A DNA stretch of 64,000 nucleotides from Rhodanobacter sp. (GTDB taxonomy: Bacteria; Pseudomonadota; Gammaproteobacteria; Xanthomonadales; Rhodanobacteraceae): positions 186,001-250,000 of the forward strand of contig JASBTI010000016.1 of NCBI GenBank assembly GCA_030148505.1, given 5' to 3'. Of this stretch, positions 48,440 through 60,149 are shown piece after piece (position 1 is the stretch's first letter; every line of letters starts with the position of its first letter). The position numbers were made by a program, and so were the translations under genes. Under the pieces are notes generated by a model. The model was not told the origin of the DNA. It did no database searches and was given only the letters and a program-made list of their open reading frames with translations.

Positions 48440-51094
48440 ATGAATGCACTGCAAACAGCAAAGCCCGGTTTGATCCATCTTGGCGACTACCGGCCGCCGG
48501 CCTGGCGGGCCGACACTGTCGAGTTGGTATTTGACCTGGGTATCGAGACTACCGAGGTGACAGCACGACTTCGCCTGTGCCGTGATCCCGCGCAAGACCA
48601 GATACTGCGCCTGGACGGCGAAAACTTGCAGCTGCTCTCGATCACGCTGGATGGTGAGACGGTTCCCGCTACGGCCTATCGCCATGGCAACGGGGTGCTG
48701 GAGGTCGAAGGTGTGGCCGACGGCAGCGTGCTGGAAACCCGTGTGCGGCTGAAGCCTGCCAGCAACACCACGCTGGAGGGTCTGTACCTTTCCGGCAGTC
48801 CCGAAAACGGTTTTCTGTTGACCCAGTGTGAGGCCGAAGGGTTTCGTCATATCACCTTCTTTCCCGACCGTCCCGACGTGCAGTCGCGTTATACGGTGAC
48901 CTTGCGCGCCGACCGCGCGCGTTTTCCGGTGCTGCTGGCCGGCGGCAATGCCGACGGCAGCGGTGAACTGCCCGATGGCCGCCATTGGGTCCGCTTTGTC
49001 GATCCGCACCCCAAACCCAGTTACCTGTTTGCCCTGGTGGCCGGTCGTCTGGAACACATTGCGCGCGACTACGTGACTGCCGAAGGCCGTGCGGTGACAT
49101 TGAAGATCTGGTCCGAGGCCGAGGTCATCGGGCGCTGCCATTACGCGATGGATGCGCTGGAACGCGCGATGCGCTGGGATGAGCAGGCGTACGGGCGCAA
49201 TTACGATCTGGATACCTTCCATATCGTTGCCACCCAGGATTTCAACATGGGCGCGATGGAGAACAAGGGTCTCAACGTCTTCAACGCCAAATACCTGCTG
49301 GCCGACCCGGACTGCAGCACCGACGACGAATACCGGCATGTCGAGGCGGTGGTCGCGCACGAATACTTCCATAACTGGAGCGGCAACCGGGTGACCTGCC
49401 GCGACTGGTTCCAGCTGTCGCTGAAGGAAGGCCTCACCGTATACCGCGAACAGAGTTTCTCGGCCGAGATGAATTCGGCGCCCTTGAAGCGCATCGAAGA
49501 TGTGGCATTGCTGCGTCGCGCCCAGTTTCCCGAAGACGCGGGGCCGCTGGCGCACCCGGTGCGCCCGGCGCAGTACAGCGAAATCAACAATTTCTATACC
49601 GCTACCGTGTACGAAAAGGGTGCCGAGCTGGTGCGCATGGTGGCCGGTCGTCTCGGCCAAGCCGGCTTCCGGCGTGGCATGGATCTGTATTTCGACCGTA
49701 ACGACGGACGTGCCGCCACTTTGGAGGACTTCCTCGGCGCGCTAGGTGAGGCCAATCGCATCGATTTGATGCCCTACCTGGCGTGGTACGGCCAGCCCGG
49801 CACGCCACGCCTGAGGGCTCGTGGCCATTACGATGCCACACGCAAGGAATACACCTTGCTGCTGTCGCAATGGAACCGGTCAAGCGCTATCGGGCGAGAG
49901 GTGGCGCCACCGTTGCCGATTCCCGTCAAGTTGGCGTTGTTCTCGCGCCGTGGCGAGATGTTGCCCTTGCAGTTGCCGGGTGACACCGCTGCTGCGCCCA
50001 ACGAGCGCGTGCTGGTACTGGTCGAGACCGAGCAGCGATTTGTCTTCGGCGGTATCGATGAGGCGCCGATTCCCTCATTGCTGCGCGGGTTCTCGGCGCC
50101 GGTCATTCTGGAGTGCGACTACGCGCCGGATGAACTGGCCCTGCTGCTGGCTCACGACATCGACGGTTTCAATCGCTGGGAGGCCGGTCAGCAGCTGGCG
50201 GCACGGGCTTACGAGGAGCTGCGCGACGGCGCCACCAGCGGCGCATTGTCGGCCTGGTGCGACGCGCTGGCACAGTTGTTCGGCAGCCCGGAGCTGGATA
50301 ACGCCTTGCTGGCGAATCTGCTGACCCCACCCGGCGAAATCGAGTTGGCGGAACGCGAAACGGCGGTCGATCCGCAGCGGATCCACATGCTGCGTCAGAG
50401 TCTCCAGCAGCGACTGGCGGAACGGCTTGGCGCCGAGGCTCTGCAGCGGCGCTTTCACAGCCTGCCCAGCGGAGATGGTGCTTTGCTGGATGCGGCGAGC
50501 CAGGCGCGGCGTCGACTCAAACGACGCGTGCTCGAATTGCTAGCGTTGATCGACAATTCCAGTGCGTGCCGAATGGCCACGGCCATGTACCAGGATGCGA
50601 CAGGCATGACCGAACGGATTGCCGCGCTGGACGTGTTGGTGCGCTGCGACGATGCCAATGTTGAAGCTATCTTGAAGCTGTTTCGCCACGATCGCGCGGA
50701 CAACCCGCAGGCCCTGGATAAGTGGTTTACGGTGCAGGCGACGGTGCCGGGGGAGACTGCGCTGCAGCGGGTGCTGACGCTGGAGACCGACCCCGCGTTC
50801 ACGCTGCGCAATCCGAACCGGGTGCAGGCATTGCTGGGTGCCTTCGTGCGGAGCAATCCGAGTGGCTTCCATCGCGTCGATGGCGCCGGTTACCGCTATC
50901 TGGCCGAACGGCTGGCCGCGCTTGATGCCCTCAACCCGCAGGTTGCCGCTCGGCTGGCGATGGCTTTCAATGGATGGCAGCGGCTGGAACCGCAACGCCG
51001 TGACGGGGCGCGTGACGCGTTGGAAACACTGGCCGCGCGGGAAGGCCTTTCACGCAATCTGGTAGAAATTCTCGACGGGGTGCTGAGGCATTGA
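48440..51094 (+). CDS. pepN: Aminopeptidase N
   Basis: FNMGAMENKGLNVFN, VVAHEYFHNWSGNRVTCRDWFQLSLKEGLTVYREQ zinc motif. Confidence 0.97.
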   Translation: MNALQTAKPGLIHLGDYRPPAWRADTVELVFDLGIETTEVTARLRLCRDPAQDQILRLDGENLQLLSITLDGETVPATAYRHGNGVLEVEGVADGSVLETRVRLKPASNTTLEGLYLSGSPENGFLLTQCEAEGFRHITFFPDRPDVQSRYTVTLRADRARFPVLLAGGNADGSGELPDGRHWVRFVDPHPKPSYLFALVAGRLEHIARDYVTAEGRAVTLKIWSEAEVIGRCHYAMDALERAMRWDEQAYGRNYDLDTFHIVATQDFNMGAMENKGLNVFNAKYLLADPDCSTDDEYRHVEAVVAHEYFHNWSGNRVTCRDWFQLSLKEGLTVYREQSFSAEMNSAPLKRIEDVALLRRAQFPEDAGPLAHPVRPAQYSEINNFYTATVYEKGAELVRMVAGRLGQAGFRRGMDLYFDRNDGRAATLEDFLGALGEANRIDLMPYLAWYGQPGTPRLRARGHYDATRKEYTLLLSQWNRSSAIGREVAPPLPIPVKLALFSRRGEMLPLQLPGDTAAAPNERVLVLVETEQRFVFGGIDEAPIPSLLRGFSAPVILECDYAPDELALLLAHDIDGFNRWEAGQQLAARAYEELRDGATSGALSAWCDALAQLFGSPELDNALLANLLTPPGEIELAERETAVDPQRIHMLRQSLQQRLAERLGAEALQRRFHSLPSGDGALLDAASQARRRLKRRVLELLALIDNSSACRMATAMYQDATGMTERIAALDVLVRCDDANVEAILKLFRHDRADNPQALDKWFTVQATVPGETALQRVLTLETDPAFTLRNPNRVQALLGAFVRSNPSGFHRVDGAGYRYLAERLAALDALNPQVAARLAMAFNGWQRLEPQRRDGARDALETLAAREGLSRNLVEILDGVLRH

Positions 51095-51189
51095 TGGTCG
51101 CTTCAGATGGACCAAAAGCTGCCGGCTCGCGTGCGCATCCGATCTGAAACGGAGCACGGGCGTGATCGCCATCGATCATGACCAGAAGT

Positions 51190-51375
51190 TCAGGCGTCCA
51201 GGTGGTTCAAGGCTTCCAGCAGGTTGCTCATCCGCGATTCCAGCCTCGGCTGCAATACACGCCGCTGACGTTCGTCGCGCTCGCTCAGGCGATCAATGGC
51301 CATTTCCACCTGGCCCAGCTCGACCAACAAATCATGGCGCGGGTAGACCGGTTCAAAATTGATGCTCATGTCCAT
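51190..51375 (-). CDS. Small hypothetical coiled-coil protein (61 aa)
   Basis: MDMSINFEPVYPRHDLLVELGQVEMAIDRLSERDERQRRVLQPRLESRMSNLLEALNHLDA, RBS-like sequence upstream. Confidence 0.55.
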   Translation of the reverse strand: MDMSINFEPVYPRHDLLVELGQVEMAIDRLSERDERQRRVLQPRLESRMSNLLEALNHLDA

Positions 51376-51604
51376 CTCGGCGTCCCTCTCGTTGGTTGGT
51401 AAAGAGAAGGATGCAACGGGCGTGCCAATAGCTGGTTCGAGTCCTGGGGGGGTGACCTGCATCGCGCGACTGACGCAGCACGTCAGCAGCTGTCGCGAAC
51501 TGGCATGAATTTCCGTTTTAGTCACCGCATGTTCACACGCTCGGAGTAACTATCGGTCTGCGTCGAGAGGGAGCGCAAGCTCTTTCACCCCAATTTTTCC
51601 GGTT

Positions 51605-51714
51605 TCTGGCGCCCGGCAATACGGTCATCCTGGATTCCCCCTGTTCCTGAGACCGCCGGGCGCCAGATCTAAGCAGCACAAGGCCCCGCAGGCTCGCCAA
51701 GTCGCGGGGCCTTG
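51605..51714. ncRNA. Candidate structured RNA (two long perfect hairpins), strand uncertain
   Basis: TCTGGCGCCCGGC(51605-51617)/GCCGGGCGCCAGA(51655-51667) with inner CGGTC/GACCG; CAAGGCCCCGC(51679-51689)/GCGGGGCCTTG(51704-51714); non-coding interval between divergent genes. Confidence 0.5.
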
Positions 51715-51736
51715 GCATTTCCGGGCCTGAAAAGAC

Positions 51737-51768
51737 GACGGCATCCCGAAGGATGCCGTCTTGCTTCC
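51737..51768 (+). terminator. Hairpin terminator
   Basis: GACGGCATCC-cgaa-GGATGCCGTC-ttgcttcctt; on the minus strand the loop is C(UUCG)G and is followed by GTCTTTTC. Confidence 0.75.
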
Positions 51769-51955
51769 TTCCCCGGCACGCAATCAGACCCCTGTCCGTC
51801 CGATCTCGGCGCGCAGCATGCGCAGCGTCTGCCCGTGGAAGTGCAGGATTATCAAAGCAAAATTTGGGCCAATAGCTATGGGTGGGTAGCGGAGCGCCGC
51901 TGACGTTACCATAGCGACCTCATTCGTCACTTTATTGCACGGTCGGGGCAAAACC

Positions 51956-53830
51956 ATGCAGCACCCCACGCTTTATGACGTCATCGTGATCGGCGGTGGC
52001 CATGCAGGCACCGAAGCGGCGCTGGCGGCGGCGCGTTGCGGCGCCCGCACGCTGCTGCTCAGCCATAACATCGAGACGATTGGCCAGATGAGCTGCAATC
52101 CGGCGATCGGTGGCATCGGCAAAGGTCATCTGGTGAAGGAGATCGATGCCCTGGGGGGCGCGATGGCCCATGCTGCCGATCATGCAGGCATCCAGTGGCG
52201 TACCTTGAACCGTTCCAAAGGGCCGGCTGTGCGGGCAACGCGCTGCCAGGCCGACCGCACGCTGTACAAGGCGGCGATACGGCAGATGGTGGAAACCCAG
52301 CCGAACCTGCAGCTGTTTCAGCAAGCGGTCGATGACCTGATCATCGAGCACGGTCGGGTATGCGGGGTGGTAACCCAAATGGGGTTGTCGTTCCGCGCCC
52401 GAACGGTGGTGCTCACCGCCGGAACGTTCCTTGCCGGCAAAATCCACATCGGCCCGGCCCAATATGCGGCTGGCCGCGCCGGCGATCCGCCGGCTACCAC
52501 GCTAGCGGCGAGGCTGCGGGAGCTGCCGTTGGCGGGGGAACGGCTGAAGACCGGTACCCCGCCGCGCATCGATCGGCGCAGCGTCGATTTCAGCGGGCTC
52601 GAAGAGCAGCCCGGCGACGCACCTGCACCGGTATTTTCTTATCTCGGTTCCCGCGACACGCATCCGGCTCAGGTCAGCTGCTGGATCACCCACACCTCCG
52701 AGCGCACCCATGAATTGATTCGGGGCGCGCTGGATCGCTCGCCGCTATACAGCGGCCAGATCGAAGGTGTAGGTCCGCGTTACTGCCCCTCGATCGAGGA
52801 CAAAGTGGTGCGCTTCGCCGAGAAATCCTCCCACCAGATCTTCATCGAACCGGAGGGGCTGGATACCTTCGAGATATACCCGAACGGGATCTCCACCTCG
52901 CTCCCCTACGATGTGCAGTTGGCTCTGGTGCAGTCGATCCGGGGTTTCGAGAACGCCCACATCACCCGTCCAGGCTATGCGATCGAATACGACTACTTCG
53001 ACCCGCGCGGCCTGCATCCATGGCTGGAAACCCGGGCGCTTCCCGGGTTGTACTTTGCGGGCCAGATCAACGGCACCACTGGCTATGAAGAGGCCGCGGC
53101 CCAGGGGCTGATAGCGGGTTTGAACGCGGCCTTGGCGGTGCAGGGCAAGGCGCCGTGGTATCCGCGCCGGGACGAAGCGTACATCGGCGTGCTGATCGAC
53201 GACCTGACCAGCAACGGGACCATCGAGCCCTACCGCATGTTCACCTCACGCGCCGAGTATCGCCTGCACCTACGCGAGGACAACGCCGACTTGCGTCTCA
53301 CCGAGACAGGTCATGCCTTGGGCGTCGTGCCGCAGATTCGCCATGACGCCTTACGCGCCAAGCGTGAAGCGGTCGAGCGTGAAACGCAGCGGCTGGGGAG
53401 CTTGTGGGCCGGACCGGCCAATGCACTAGGCGCGGCGATCGAGCGCCAGCTGGGACTGACGGTCAGCCGTGAGACCAGGGTCCTGGAGCTGCTGCGCCGC
53501 CCGGAGCTCGATTACGCGAAGCTCGCCACGGTGACGGAACTTGGCCCGATGGTGACACGTGAGGATGTGGCTGCGCAGGTTGAGGTGCAGGTCAAATACG
53601 CCGGCTATCTCCAGCGTCAGCGCGAGGAGATCGAGCGCCAGCAGCGTAACGAACACATCGCGATTCCTGCCGGTTTCGACTACGACAAGGTACGTGGCCT
53701 GTCGGCCGAGGTTCTGCTGAAGCTCAAGCATACACAGCCCGCGACGCTTGGGCAGGCCGCGCGTGTCAGCGGTGTCACCCCCGCGGCAATCTCCCTGCTG
53801 TTGGTACATCTGAAACGTCGCGCCGCCTGA
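51956..53830 (+). CDS. mnmG: tRNA uridine-5-carboxymethylaminomethyl modification enzyme MnmG (GidA)
   Basis: [63 protein letters not shown]. Confidence 0.98.
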   Translation: MQHPTLYDVIVIGGGHAGTEAALAAARCGARTLLLSHNIETIGQMSCNPAIGGIGKGHLVKEIDALGGAMAHAADHAGIQWRTLNRSKGPAVRATRCQADRTLYKAAIRQMVETQPNLQLFQQAVDDLIIEHGRVCGVVTQMGLSFRARTVVLTAGTFLAGKIHIGPAQYAAGRAGDPPATTLAARLRELPLAGERLKTGTPPRIDRRSVDFSGLEEQPGDAPAPVFSYLGSRDTHPAQVSCWITHTSERTHELIRGALDRSPLYSGQIEGVGPRYCPSIEDKVVRFAEKSSHQIFIEPEGLDTFEIYPNGISTSLPYDVQLALVQSIRGFENAHITRPGYAIEYDYFDPRGLHPWLETRALPGLYFAGQINGTTGYEEAAAQGLIAGLNAALAVQGKAPWYPRRDEAYIGVLIDDLTSNGTIEPYRMFTSRAEYRLHLREDNADLRLTETGHALGVVPQIRHDALRAKREAVERETQRLGSLWAGPANALGAAIERQLGLTVSRETRVLELLRRPELDYAKLATVTELGPMVTREDVAAQVEVQVKYAGYLQRQREEIERQQRNEHIAIPAGFDYDKVRGLSAEVLLKLKHTQPATLGQAARVSGVTPAAISLLLVHLKRRAA

Positions 53831-53943
53831 TTGCGCCGCACTACCGTGCATGCGCACGCGTAAGTGCCAACCGCGCGACATTCGCACACCAGCTTGCTCG
53901 TGGCATCATGGGTTATTCAAGGCAGTCAGTGGGAGCGGGCACG

Positions 53944-54708
53944 ATGGAAATCTGGATCGGACGGGACGGCGAACGGCACGGCCCGTACAAGGAAGAGGAT
54001 GTGCGCCAATGGCTGCACAGTGGCCAGGTGACCGGCGATGATCTTGCCTGGTACGAAGGCTTGGCCGACTGGCAGCCCTTGTCGGTGTTGTTTCCCGATG
54101 CACCCGCGGCGGCGGCGGTGCCGAGTGCGCCGCCGCCGATCGCACCGCTACCCCAAACGACAGCCGTCGCACTGGAGGACTACGCGGGGTTCTGGAAGCG
54201 CTTGGCCGCGTTTATTCTCGATTACATCGTGTTGTACATCCCCGGAAAGTTGATCGGCATGATGTTTGGGGCCGGAGCTGCCGAGGCGGTGATGCGCCAG
54301 GCCCAGCTGGCTTCCCCCGGTGACCCTCAGGTGGCTTTTGCCGCCATGGCGCAGTATCTGGATACAGTGTGGCCCGCGTTTTTGCTCAGTGCCGTGGTGA
54401 CCTGGTTGTATTTCGCGTTCCTGGAAAGCTCGACCTGGCAGGCCACCGTCGGCAAGCTCGCCCTGGGCATCCGGGTGACCGATCTGCACGGTGAGCGCAT
54501 CAGCCTGCCGCGGGCGCTGGGTCGCTATCCAGCCAAGATGCTCAGCTTCCTGATTCTCTACATCGGCGTGCTGATGGTCGCCTGGACACCCCGCAAACAG
54601 GGGCTGCACGACATGATTGCCGGCACCCTGGTATTGAATGGTCGGGCCAACGAATTCAACGGCGCATCTCCCCGCCCGACCTCGGGCAGCGGCTCGTTCA
54701 GCGCCTGA
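53944..54708 (+). CDS. GYF_2-like domain plus RDD family membrane protein
   Basis: MEIWIGRDGERHGPYKEEDVRQWLHSGQVTGDDLAWYEGLADWQPL then RDD domain WQATVGKLALGIRVTDLHGERISLPRALGR. Confidence 0.9.
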   Translation: MEIWIGRDGERHGPYKEEDVRQWLHSGQVTGDDLAWYEGLADWQPLSVLFPDAPAAAAVPSAPPPIAPLPQTTAVALEDYAGFWKRLAAFILDYIVLYIPGKLIGMMFGAGAAEAVMRQAQLASPGDPQVAFAAMAQYLDTVWPAFLLSAVVTWLYFAFLESSTWQATVGKLALGIRVTDLHGERISLPRALGRYPAKMLSFLILYIGVLMVAWTPRKQGLHDMIAGTLVLNGRANEFNGASPRPTSGSGSFSA

Positions 54709-54914
54709 CATCGACTCCGCTTCGACGGCGCCGGGGTGTCCATCCGGCGACACCTTCATATCCGGGAAGCCCGTGCGGAGCCGCCTCCCTGCCTTGATAT
54801 CATCAATGGCTGGTGGACTGCTTGGTCTTGGCGGTCGAGCAAAGTCCCCCGGTGGCGAGAGCGTCATTGTCGACGCGACAGGTCACCCGTTTTTCAAGGA
54901 ATCTTAAATCCCCC

Positions 54915-57242
54915 ATGCTCAGCATCGAACAACGCATCGCCCAGGATATCGCCGCCCAGCCGCCCCAAGTACGGGCGGCCGTGGAGCTTCTCGACGGCGG
55001 CGCCACCGTGCCGTTCATCGCCCGCTACCGCAAGGAGGCGACCGGAGGTCTGGACGACACCCAGCTGCGTTTGCTGGAAGAGCGCCTGCGCTATTTGCGT
55101 GAACTGGAAGACCGCCGCGCGGCAATCCTTGCCAGTGTCGAGGAGCAGGGCAAGCTGACCGAGATCTTGAAGGGTGAATTGCTGGGCGCCGAAACCAAGG
55201 CGCGGCTGGAGGACCTGTACCTGCCGTACAAGCCGAAGCGTCGCACCAAGGCGCAGATTGCCCGCGAAGCGGGGCTTGAGCCGTTGGCACTGCGCTTGCG
55301 CGAAGATCCGACGCAGGTACCCGAGGCGTTGGCCGAAAGTTTTGTCGATGAAGCGAAAGGCGTGGCTGATGTACGCGCCGCACTGGATGGCGCGCGCGCG
55401 ATCCTGATGGAATCGATCGCCGAGGATGCCCATCTGGTCGGTGAGCTGCGCGATTGGCTGTGGACGCAGGGCCAGATCCGCGCCAAGGTGGTTGCGGGCA
55501 AGGAACAGGCCGGCGCCAAGTTTCGCGACTACTTCGATCATCTCGAGCCGATCTCGAAAATCCCCTCGCACCGCCTGCTGGCCTTGATGCGTGCACGCAA
55601 TGAGGGGGTAATCGAGCTAGAGCTTGCGCCTGCCGTCGACAGCGATCAGGGTCATGCTGAAGGCGAGGGTCGGGTCGCCGCCCACGCCAATATCCAATAT
55701 CGCGACCGACCGGCCGATGCGTGGTTGCGTGAAACCGTGCGCATGACCTGGCGGGTGAAACTGCATCTGCATTTGACCTTGGATCTGTTCGGCCGCGTGC
55801 GCGAAGGCGCCGAGGACGAGGCGATCCGCGTGTTCGGCGACAACCTCAAGGATCTGATGCTGGCGGCCCCGGCAGGCGCAAAAACGGTGATGGGCCTGGA
55901 CCCGGGCATCCGCACCGGGGTCAAGGTTGCGGTGGTTGATGCTACCGGCAAGCTGCTTGCTACCGACACCATTTATCCGCACGAGCCGCGCAAGCAGTGG
56001 AACGAATCTGTTGCGCAATTGGGGAAATTGAGCAGGCAACACGGCGTCAACTTGATCGCGATCGGCAACGGCACCGCGTCGCGGGAGACCGACAAGCTGG
56101 CCGCCGAGGTCATCAAGAAGCACGCTGAGCTGAAGCTGTCGAAAGTGGTGGTCAGCGAGGCCGGTGCTTCGGTCTACTCGGCATCCGAAATGGCAGCCAG
56201 AGAATTCCCGCAGCTGGACGTGAGCCTGCGCGGGGCGGTATCGATCGCGCGACGCCTGCAAGACCCCCTGGCCGAGCTGGTGAAGATCGAGCCCAAGGCG
56301 ATCGGCGTCGGGCAGTACCAGCACGATGTGAATCAGATCAAGCTGGCGCGGGCCCTGGATACCCGGGTCGAGGACTGCGTCAATGCCGTCGGTGTGGACG
56401 TCAACACCGCATCTGCCGCCTTGCTGTCGCGCGTCGCCGGGTTGTCGCCGCTGGTCGCCGAGAACGTGGTGAAACACCGCGACGCCAACGGTCCGTTTCC
56501 CAATCGCAAGGCACTGCTTAAAGTGCCACGGCTGGGCGACAAGGCCTTTGAGCAGTGCGCTGGCTTTCTGCGTGTCACTGATGGCGACAACCCGCTGGAT
56601 GCCAGCGCGGTACATCCGGAAGCGTATCCGGTGGTTGAGCGGATCATGGCGCAGTGCGGGCGCGAGGTGAAATCGATTATCGGCGACAGCAGCTTCCTGC
56701 GCGCTCTGAGGCCAGAGCAATTTACCGATGAACGCTTCGGCGTGCCGACGGTGCGCGACATCCTGAAGGAGCTGGAGAAACCCGGCCGCGATCCGCGTCC
56801 GGAGTTCGTCGCGCCGAGTTTCGCCGAAGGCGTGGAAGACGTGAAGGATCTGCGTCCCGGGATGGTTCTCGAAGGTCGTGTCACCAACGTCGCCGCATTC
56901 GGCGCGTTTGTCGATATCGGCGTGCATCAGGACGGTCTGGTGCATGTCTCGGCGTTGTCGCACAGTTTCGTCAAGGATCCACGCGACGCGGTCAAAGCCG
57001 GCGATATCGTCAAGGTCAAGGTGATGGAGATCGATCTGCCGCGTCAGCGCATTGGCTTGTCGATGCGGCTGGACGACGAGCTCGGAGAAACGCGTGGCAA
57101 CCGTGGACCCGCCACCGAAGGCGCAGCAGGTGGCGCGCGCCGCGGCCATCGCGAGAAATCGGCCGTGCCCGCCACGAAGGCTTCTGCCGCTCCGCTCAAC
57201 AGCGCCTTTGCCGATGCCATGGCGAGGGCGACCAAGCGGTAA
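54915..57242 (+). CDS. tex: Tex-like RNA-binding transcriptional accessory protein
   Basis: [47 protein letters not shown]-terminal S1 domain. Confidence 0.96.
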   Translation: MLSIEQRIAQDIAAQPPQVRAAVELLDGGATVPFIARYRKEATGGLDDTQLRLLEERLRYLRELEDRRAAILASVEEQGKLTEILKGELLGAETKARLEDLYLPYKPKRRTKAQIAREAGLEPLALRLREDPTQVPEALAESFVDEAKGVADVRAALDGARAILMESIAEDAHLVGELRDWLWTQGQIRAKVVAGKEQAGAKFRDYFDHLEPISKIPSHRLLALMRARNEGVIELELAPAVDSDQGHAEGEGRVAAHANIQYRDRPADAWLRETVRMTWRVKLHLHLTLDLFGRVREGAEDEAIRVFGDNLKDLMLAAPAGAKTVMGLDPGIRTGVKVAVVDATGKLLATDTIYPHEPRKQWNESVAQLGKLSRQHGVNLIAIGNGTASRETDKLAAEVIKKHAELKLSKVVVSEAGASVYSASEMAAREFPQLDVSLRGAVSIARRLQDPLAELVKIEPKAIGVGQYQHDVNQIKLARALDTRVEDCVNAVGVDVNTASAALLSRVAGLSPLVAENVVKHRDANGPFPNRKALLKVPRLGDKAFEQCAGFLRVTDGDNPLDASAVHPEAYPVVERIMAQCGREVKSIIGDSSFLRALRPEQFTDERFGVPTVRDILKELEKPGRDPRPEFVAPSFAEGVEDVKDLRPGMVLEGRVTNVAAFGAFVDIGVHQDGLVHVSALSHSFVKDPRDAVKAGDIVKVKVMEIDLPRQRIGLSMRLDDELGETRGNRGPATEGAAGGARRGHREKSAVPATKASAAPLNSAFADAMARATKR

Positions 57243-57348
57243 GCGGCCTTGACTGCGCGCGGTATTGCGTTGCAGCATGCGCTTCCGTATGGGGTGGATT
57301 ACCGTAACGCTCAGCTAACAAGGCCATTCAGGCTCAGGAGTGTCATCC

Positions 57349-59205
57349 ATGCTTCGCACCCGTCACCTCGCCAGCGCTATCGCGGCCACTTTGTTGTTCA
57401 GCAGCGCGGCCGTTGCCACCGATTTCAGCCAGGTTGTCGTATTCGGCGACAGCCTCAGCGACAACGGCAATATTTCGCTGGCGGTTGCCCCGAGTATCCA
57501 GCCGCCGCTGCGCTTCACCACCAATCCCGGCAAGGTCGCGATCGAAAATGTCGCCAGTCAGCTGGGCTATACGTTGAGTCCGTCGCTGCTCGGCGGCACC
57601 GATTACGCGTGGGGCGGTGCAGGCGTCAACAACAATTCTCCCGGCACCCCGGCGTCGGTGCCCACCCTGAGCATGCAGGTTGCCGGGTATCTGGCCAGCG
57701 GCACCCCGGTCGACAGCCACGCGCTGTACTCGATGTGGGGCGGCGCCAATGACATCTTTTATCATGCGACCGCCGTGGCCTACGGCCAGGAAACCTCGGC
57801 TCAGGCCCAGGGCGGCACCGCCGTCGCCGCGCAGCAGGAGGTTGCGCTGATCGGCCAGTTGCAGGCTGCCGGCGTCAAGAACATCCTGGTTTTCAATCTG
57901 CCGAATATCGGCCTGACTCCCTCGGGCATCGCGCAGGGTGCCGCGGCCTCGGCCTCGTTGACCGGGCTGAGCCTGATTTTCAACGGCCAGCTCAACGCCG
58001 GCCTGTCGCAGCTCGGCACCGGGATCATCCCGATCAATACGTATAGCCTGTTTTCCGAGGTGATCGCCAACCCGCAGGCCTATGGCTTCGCCAACGCCAC
58101 CGCACCGGCGTGCGGCGCGGGCTCCAGCTCGGTGCAGTGCGGACCACAGGGCTCCGGTTTGCCATACACTTACGCGGCCGGCACCGACCAGAGTTACGTG
58201 TTCGCCGATGGCGTGCACCCGACCACGGCGGCACATGCCTTGCTGGGACAATACGTGATGTCGGTGATCCGCGCGCCGGAGCAGATTTCGTTGCTCGGTG
58301 AGTCGGCGCTGGCGGCGACCACCGCGCAGACCCGCGCGATCCGCAAGCAGATGTTGACCGACAGCGAGGGCGGTGAAACCCGTACATTCGTCAATATCGA
58401 TTACGGTCATCAGCATTTCAACGCGGTCAATGGCTCACCCAAGACCAACAGCAACAATTTCAACCTGACCCTGGGTGCGGACGTGCGTGCCGGTGAGCAT
58501 CTCTCGGCCGGTCTGGCGCTCGGTGTAGGCCAGAGCCACGCCAGCTTCTCCGGCGGTGGCGGCTACAAGCTGCAGGACGTGACCGGGCTTGGTTACCTCA
58601 CCTACCATCAAGGCGGCGGTTACGTCGGCGGCTACACTGACTTCGGTCAGTCCAACTTCAACAATATCGAGCGACGCATCCAGCTCGGCGCGATGCAGCG
58701 TAACGAGAGCGGCAGTGCCGACGGCTCGCATCTGGGTGCAGGCCTCAATGGCGGTTGGTGGTTCGATTTCAGCGGCCTGCGTACCGGACCCTTCGCCAAC
58801 GTGGAATGGCAGACCATCAAGGTCAACGGCTATAGCGAGAGCGGCAACGACAGTACCGCGATGTGGTTCGGGCGGCAGCAGCGTGACGCGTTGATCAGCA
58901 CCCTCGGCTGGCGTCTGCAGGGTCACTGGAACGTTGGTAACACCGTACTTTCGCCGTACGCCGAGCTCGGCTGGAACCACGACAGCAAGGCGGATCCGCG
59001 GGCGATTATGGCCGGTTCAAACAGCATGAACGGGAGCTTCGCGCTGACTGGCTTCATCCCCGACAAGACCTGGGGAAGCGTCGACCTGGGGCTATCCGCC
59101 CAACTGACCCCGAGCATGAGCAGCTGGGTCGGTTACAACGGACGTTTCAGCGACAGCAGCCAGAACTACAACAGCTTCAACATGGGCTTCAAAGTCAAAT
59201 TCTGA
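57349..59205 (+). CDS. GDSL-lipase autotransporter (EstA-like)
   Basis: Signal peptide; VVVFGDSLSDNGN, GGANDIF, FADGVHPTTAAHALLGQ; C-terminal beta-barrel ending in F. Confidence 0.93.
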   Translation: MLRTRHLASAIAATLLFSSAAVATDFSQVVVFGDSLSDNGNISLAVAPSIQPPLRFTTNPGKVAIENVASQLGYTLSPSLLGGTDYAWGGAGVNNNSPGTPASVPTLSMQVAGYLASGTPVDSHALYSMWGGANDIFYHATAVAYGQETSAQAQGGTAVAAQQEVALIGQLQAAGVKNILVFNLPNIGLTPSGIAQGAAASASLTGLSLIFNGQLNAGLSQLGTGIIPINTYSLFSEVIANPQAYGFANATAPACGAGSSSVQCGPQGSGLPYTYAAGTDQSYVFADGVHPTTAAHALLGQYVMSVIRAPEQISLLGESALAATTAQTRAIRKQMLTDSEGGETRTFVNIDYGHQHFNAVNGSPKTNSNNFNLTLGADVRAGEHLSAGLALGVGQSHASFSGGGGYKLQDVTGLGYLTYHQGGGYVGGYTDFGQSNFNNIERRIQLGAMQRNESGSADGSHLGAGLNGGWWFDFSGLRTGPFANVEWQTIKVNGYSESGNDSTAMWFGRQQRDALISTLGWRLQGHWNVGNTVLSPYAELGWNHDSKADPRAIMAGSNSMNGSFALTGFIPDKTWGSVDLGLSAQLTPSMSSWVGYNGRFSDSSQNYNSFNMGFKVKF

Positions 59206-59216
59206 ACGTGAGGCAT

Positions 59217-59251
59217 AAAAAAAACCGTCCGCAATCGCGGACGGTTTTTTT
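59217..59251. terminator. Bidirectional terminator between convergent genes
   Basis: AAAAAAAACCGTCCGC-aatc-GCGGACGGTTTTTTT. Confidence 0.93.
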
Positions 59252-59273
59252 GTGACCCGGGATCGAGATTTGT

Positions 59274-60149
59274 TTACTTGTTCTTGCCGTGGGTCGCGAT
59301 GCTGAGGATTTCGTCGGCCTCCTTCTGCAACTTGGCGGCGGCATCGGAGTCGAGTTCCTGCACATCCTTGCCGACCTGGTGCTCTTTCAGCACCAAGGTG
59401 CCGTTGTCCGCCCAGCCCGCGCGATCAATGGAAACCACCTTGCCGTTGCGACCGCCGGCACGGCTTTCCTGCACGATCACCCACGGCTTGCCATCCTTGT
59501 AGGCGAAGTCCGTGCTGGTAAAGCGCTTGTCGACATAGTCGACCAGCTCACGGATGAATTGCACCTTGCCGTCCTTGCGGAACAGCTGCCAGCCCCGCGA
59601 GGCATCCTTTTCAAGCTTGGTGCCATGGCTGACCTTCATCGCCCCGAGCTGTGCCTGCTCGGCCTTGAATTCGGACAGCAACTTTTCACCCGGCGTCTGC
59701 TCGGAAACCAAGCTGATGGACACGACATTCTTGTAGCCCTTGGTCAGCACCGGGGCCTGGATCGGCATCGAGTAGTGCCGATCACCGTCGGTCAATACGA
59801 CCTTGACCACATAAAGGTCGCTGGGCTTGACCTGGGTCGGATCGAACGACAGCTGGAACGATTGCGGAAAATGTCCGACCGGAACCACCGACTTGCTGGC
59901 CAGCGGCTGGGCACCGGCAGCGGTCGAGGAAACATCGACCAGATTGATCACCATGGTGGCCTTCGGTGACGGCTGCACCGAACCGGCGCGCAACGAAATC
60001 GTGCCGCTCACTTCACTGGGAACCTTGACCGTGGGCGCGCTGGCCGTATTGGCGGGTGAGCCGGCACCAGCTTCCTGGGACGGGGAAGAGTTGCAGCCAG
60101 CCAGGGCCAGCGCTGCGACCGACAACAGCGGCAATACCATCTTGCGCAT
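59274..60149 (-). CDS. YbaY family lipoprotein
   Basis: Lipobox LALAGCNSS; VSGTISLRAGSVQPSPKATMVINLVDVSSTAAGAQ. Confidence 0.8.
   Translation of the reverse strand: MRKMVLPLLSVAALALAGCNSSPSQEAGAGSPANTASAPTVKVPSEVSGTISLRAGSVQPSPKATMVINLVDVSSTAAGAQPLASKSVVPVGHFPQSFQLSFDPTQVKPSDLYVVKVVLTDGDRHYSMPIQAPVLTKGYKNVVSISLVSEQTPGEKLLSEFKAEQAQLGAMKVSHGTKLEKDASRGWQLFRKDGKVQFIRELVDYVDKRFTSTDFAYKDGKPWVIVQESRAGGRNGKVVSIDRAGWADNGTLVLKEHQVGKDVQELDSDAAAKLQKEADEILSIATHGKNK

Noticed and set aside
51434-51444. GGTTCGAGTCC resembling a tRNA T-loop
   Set aside because: Flanking bases do not form the T-stem, and no acceptor stem, D-arm or anticodon arm could be found around it
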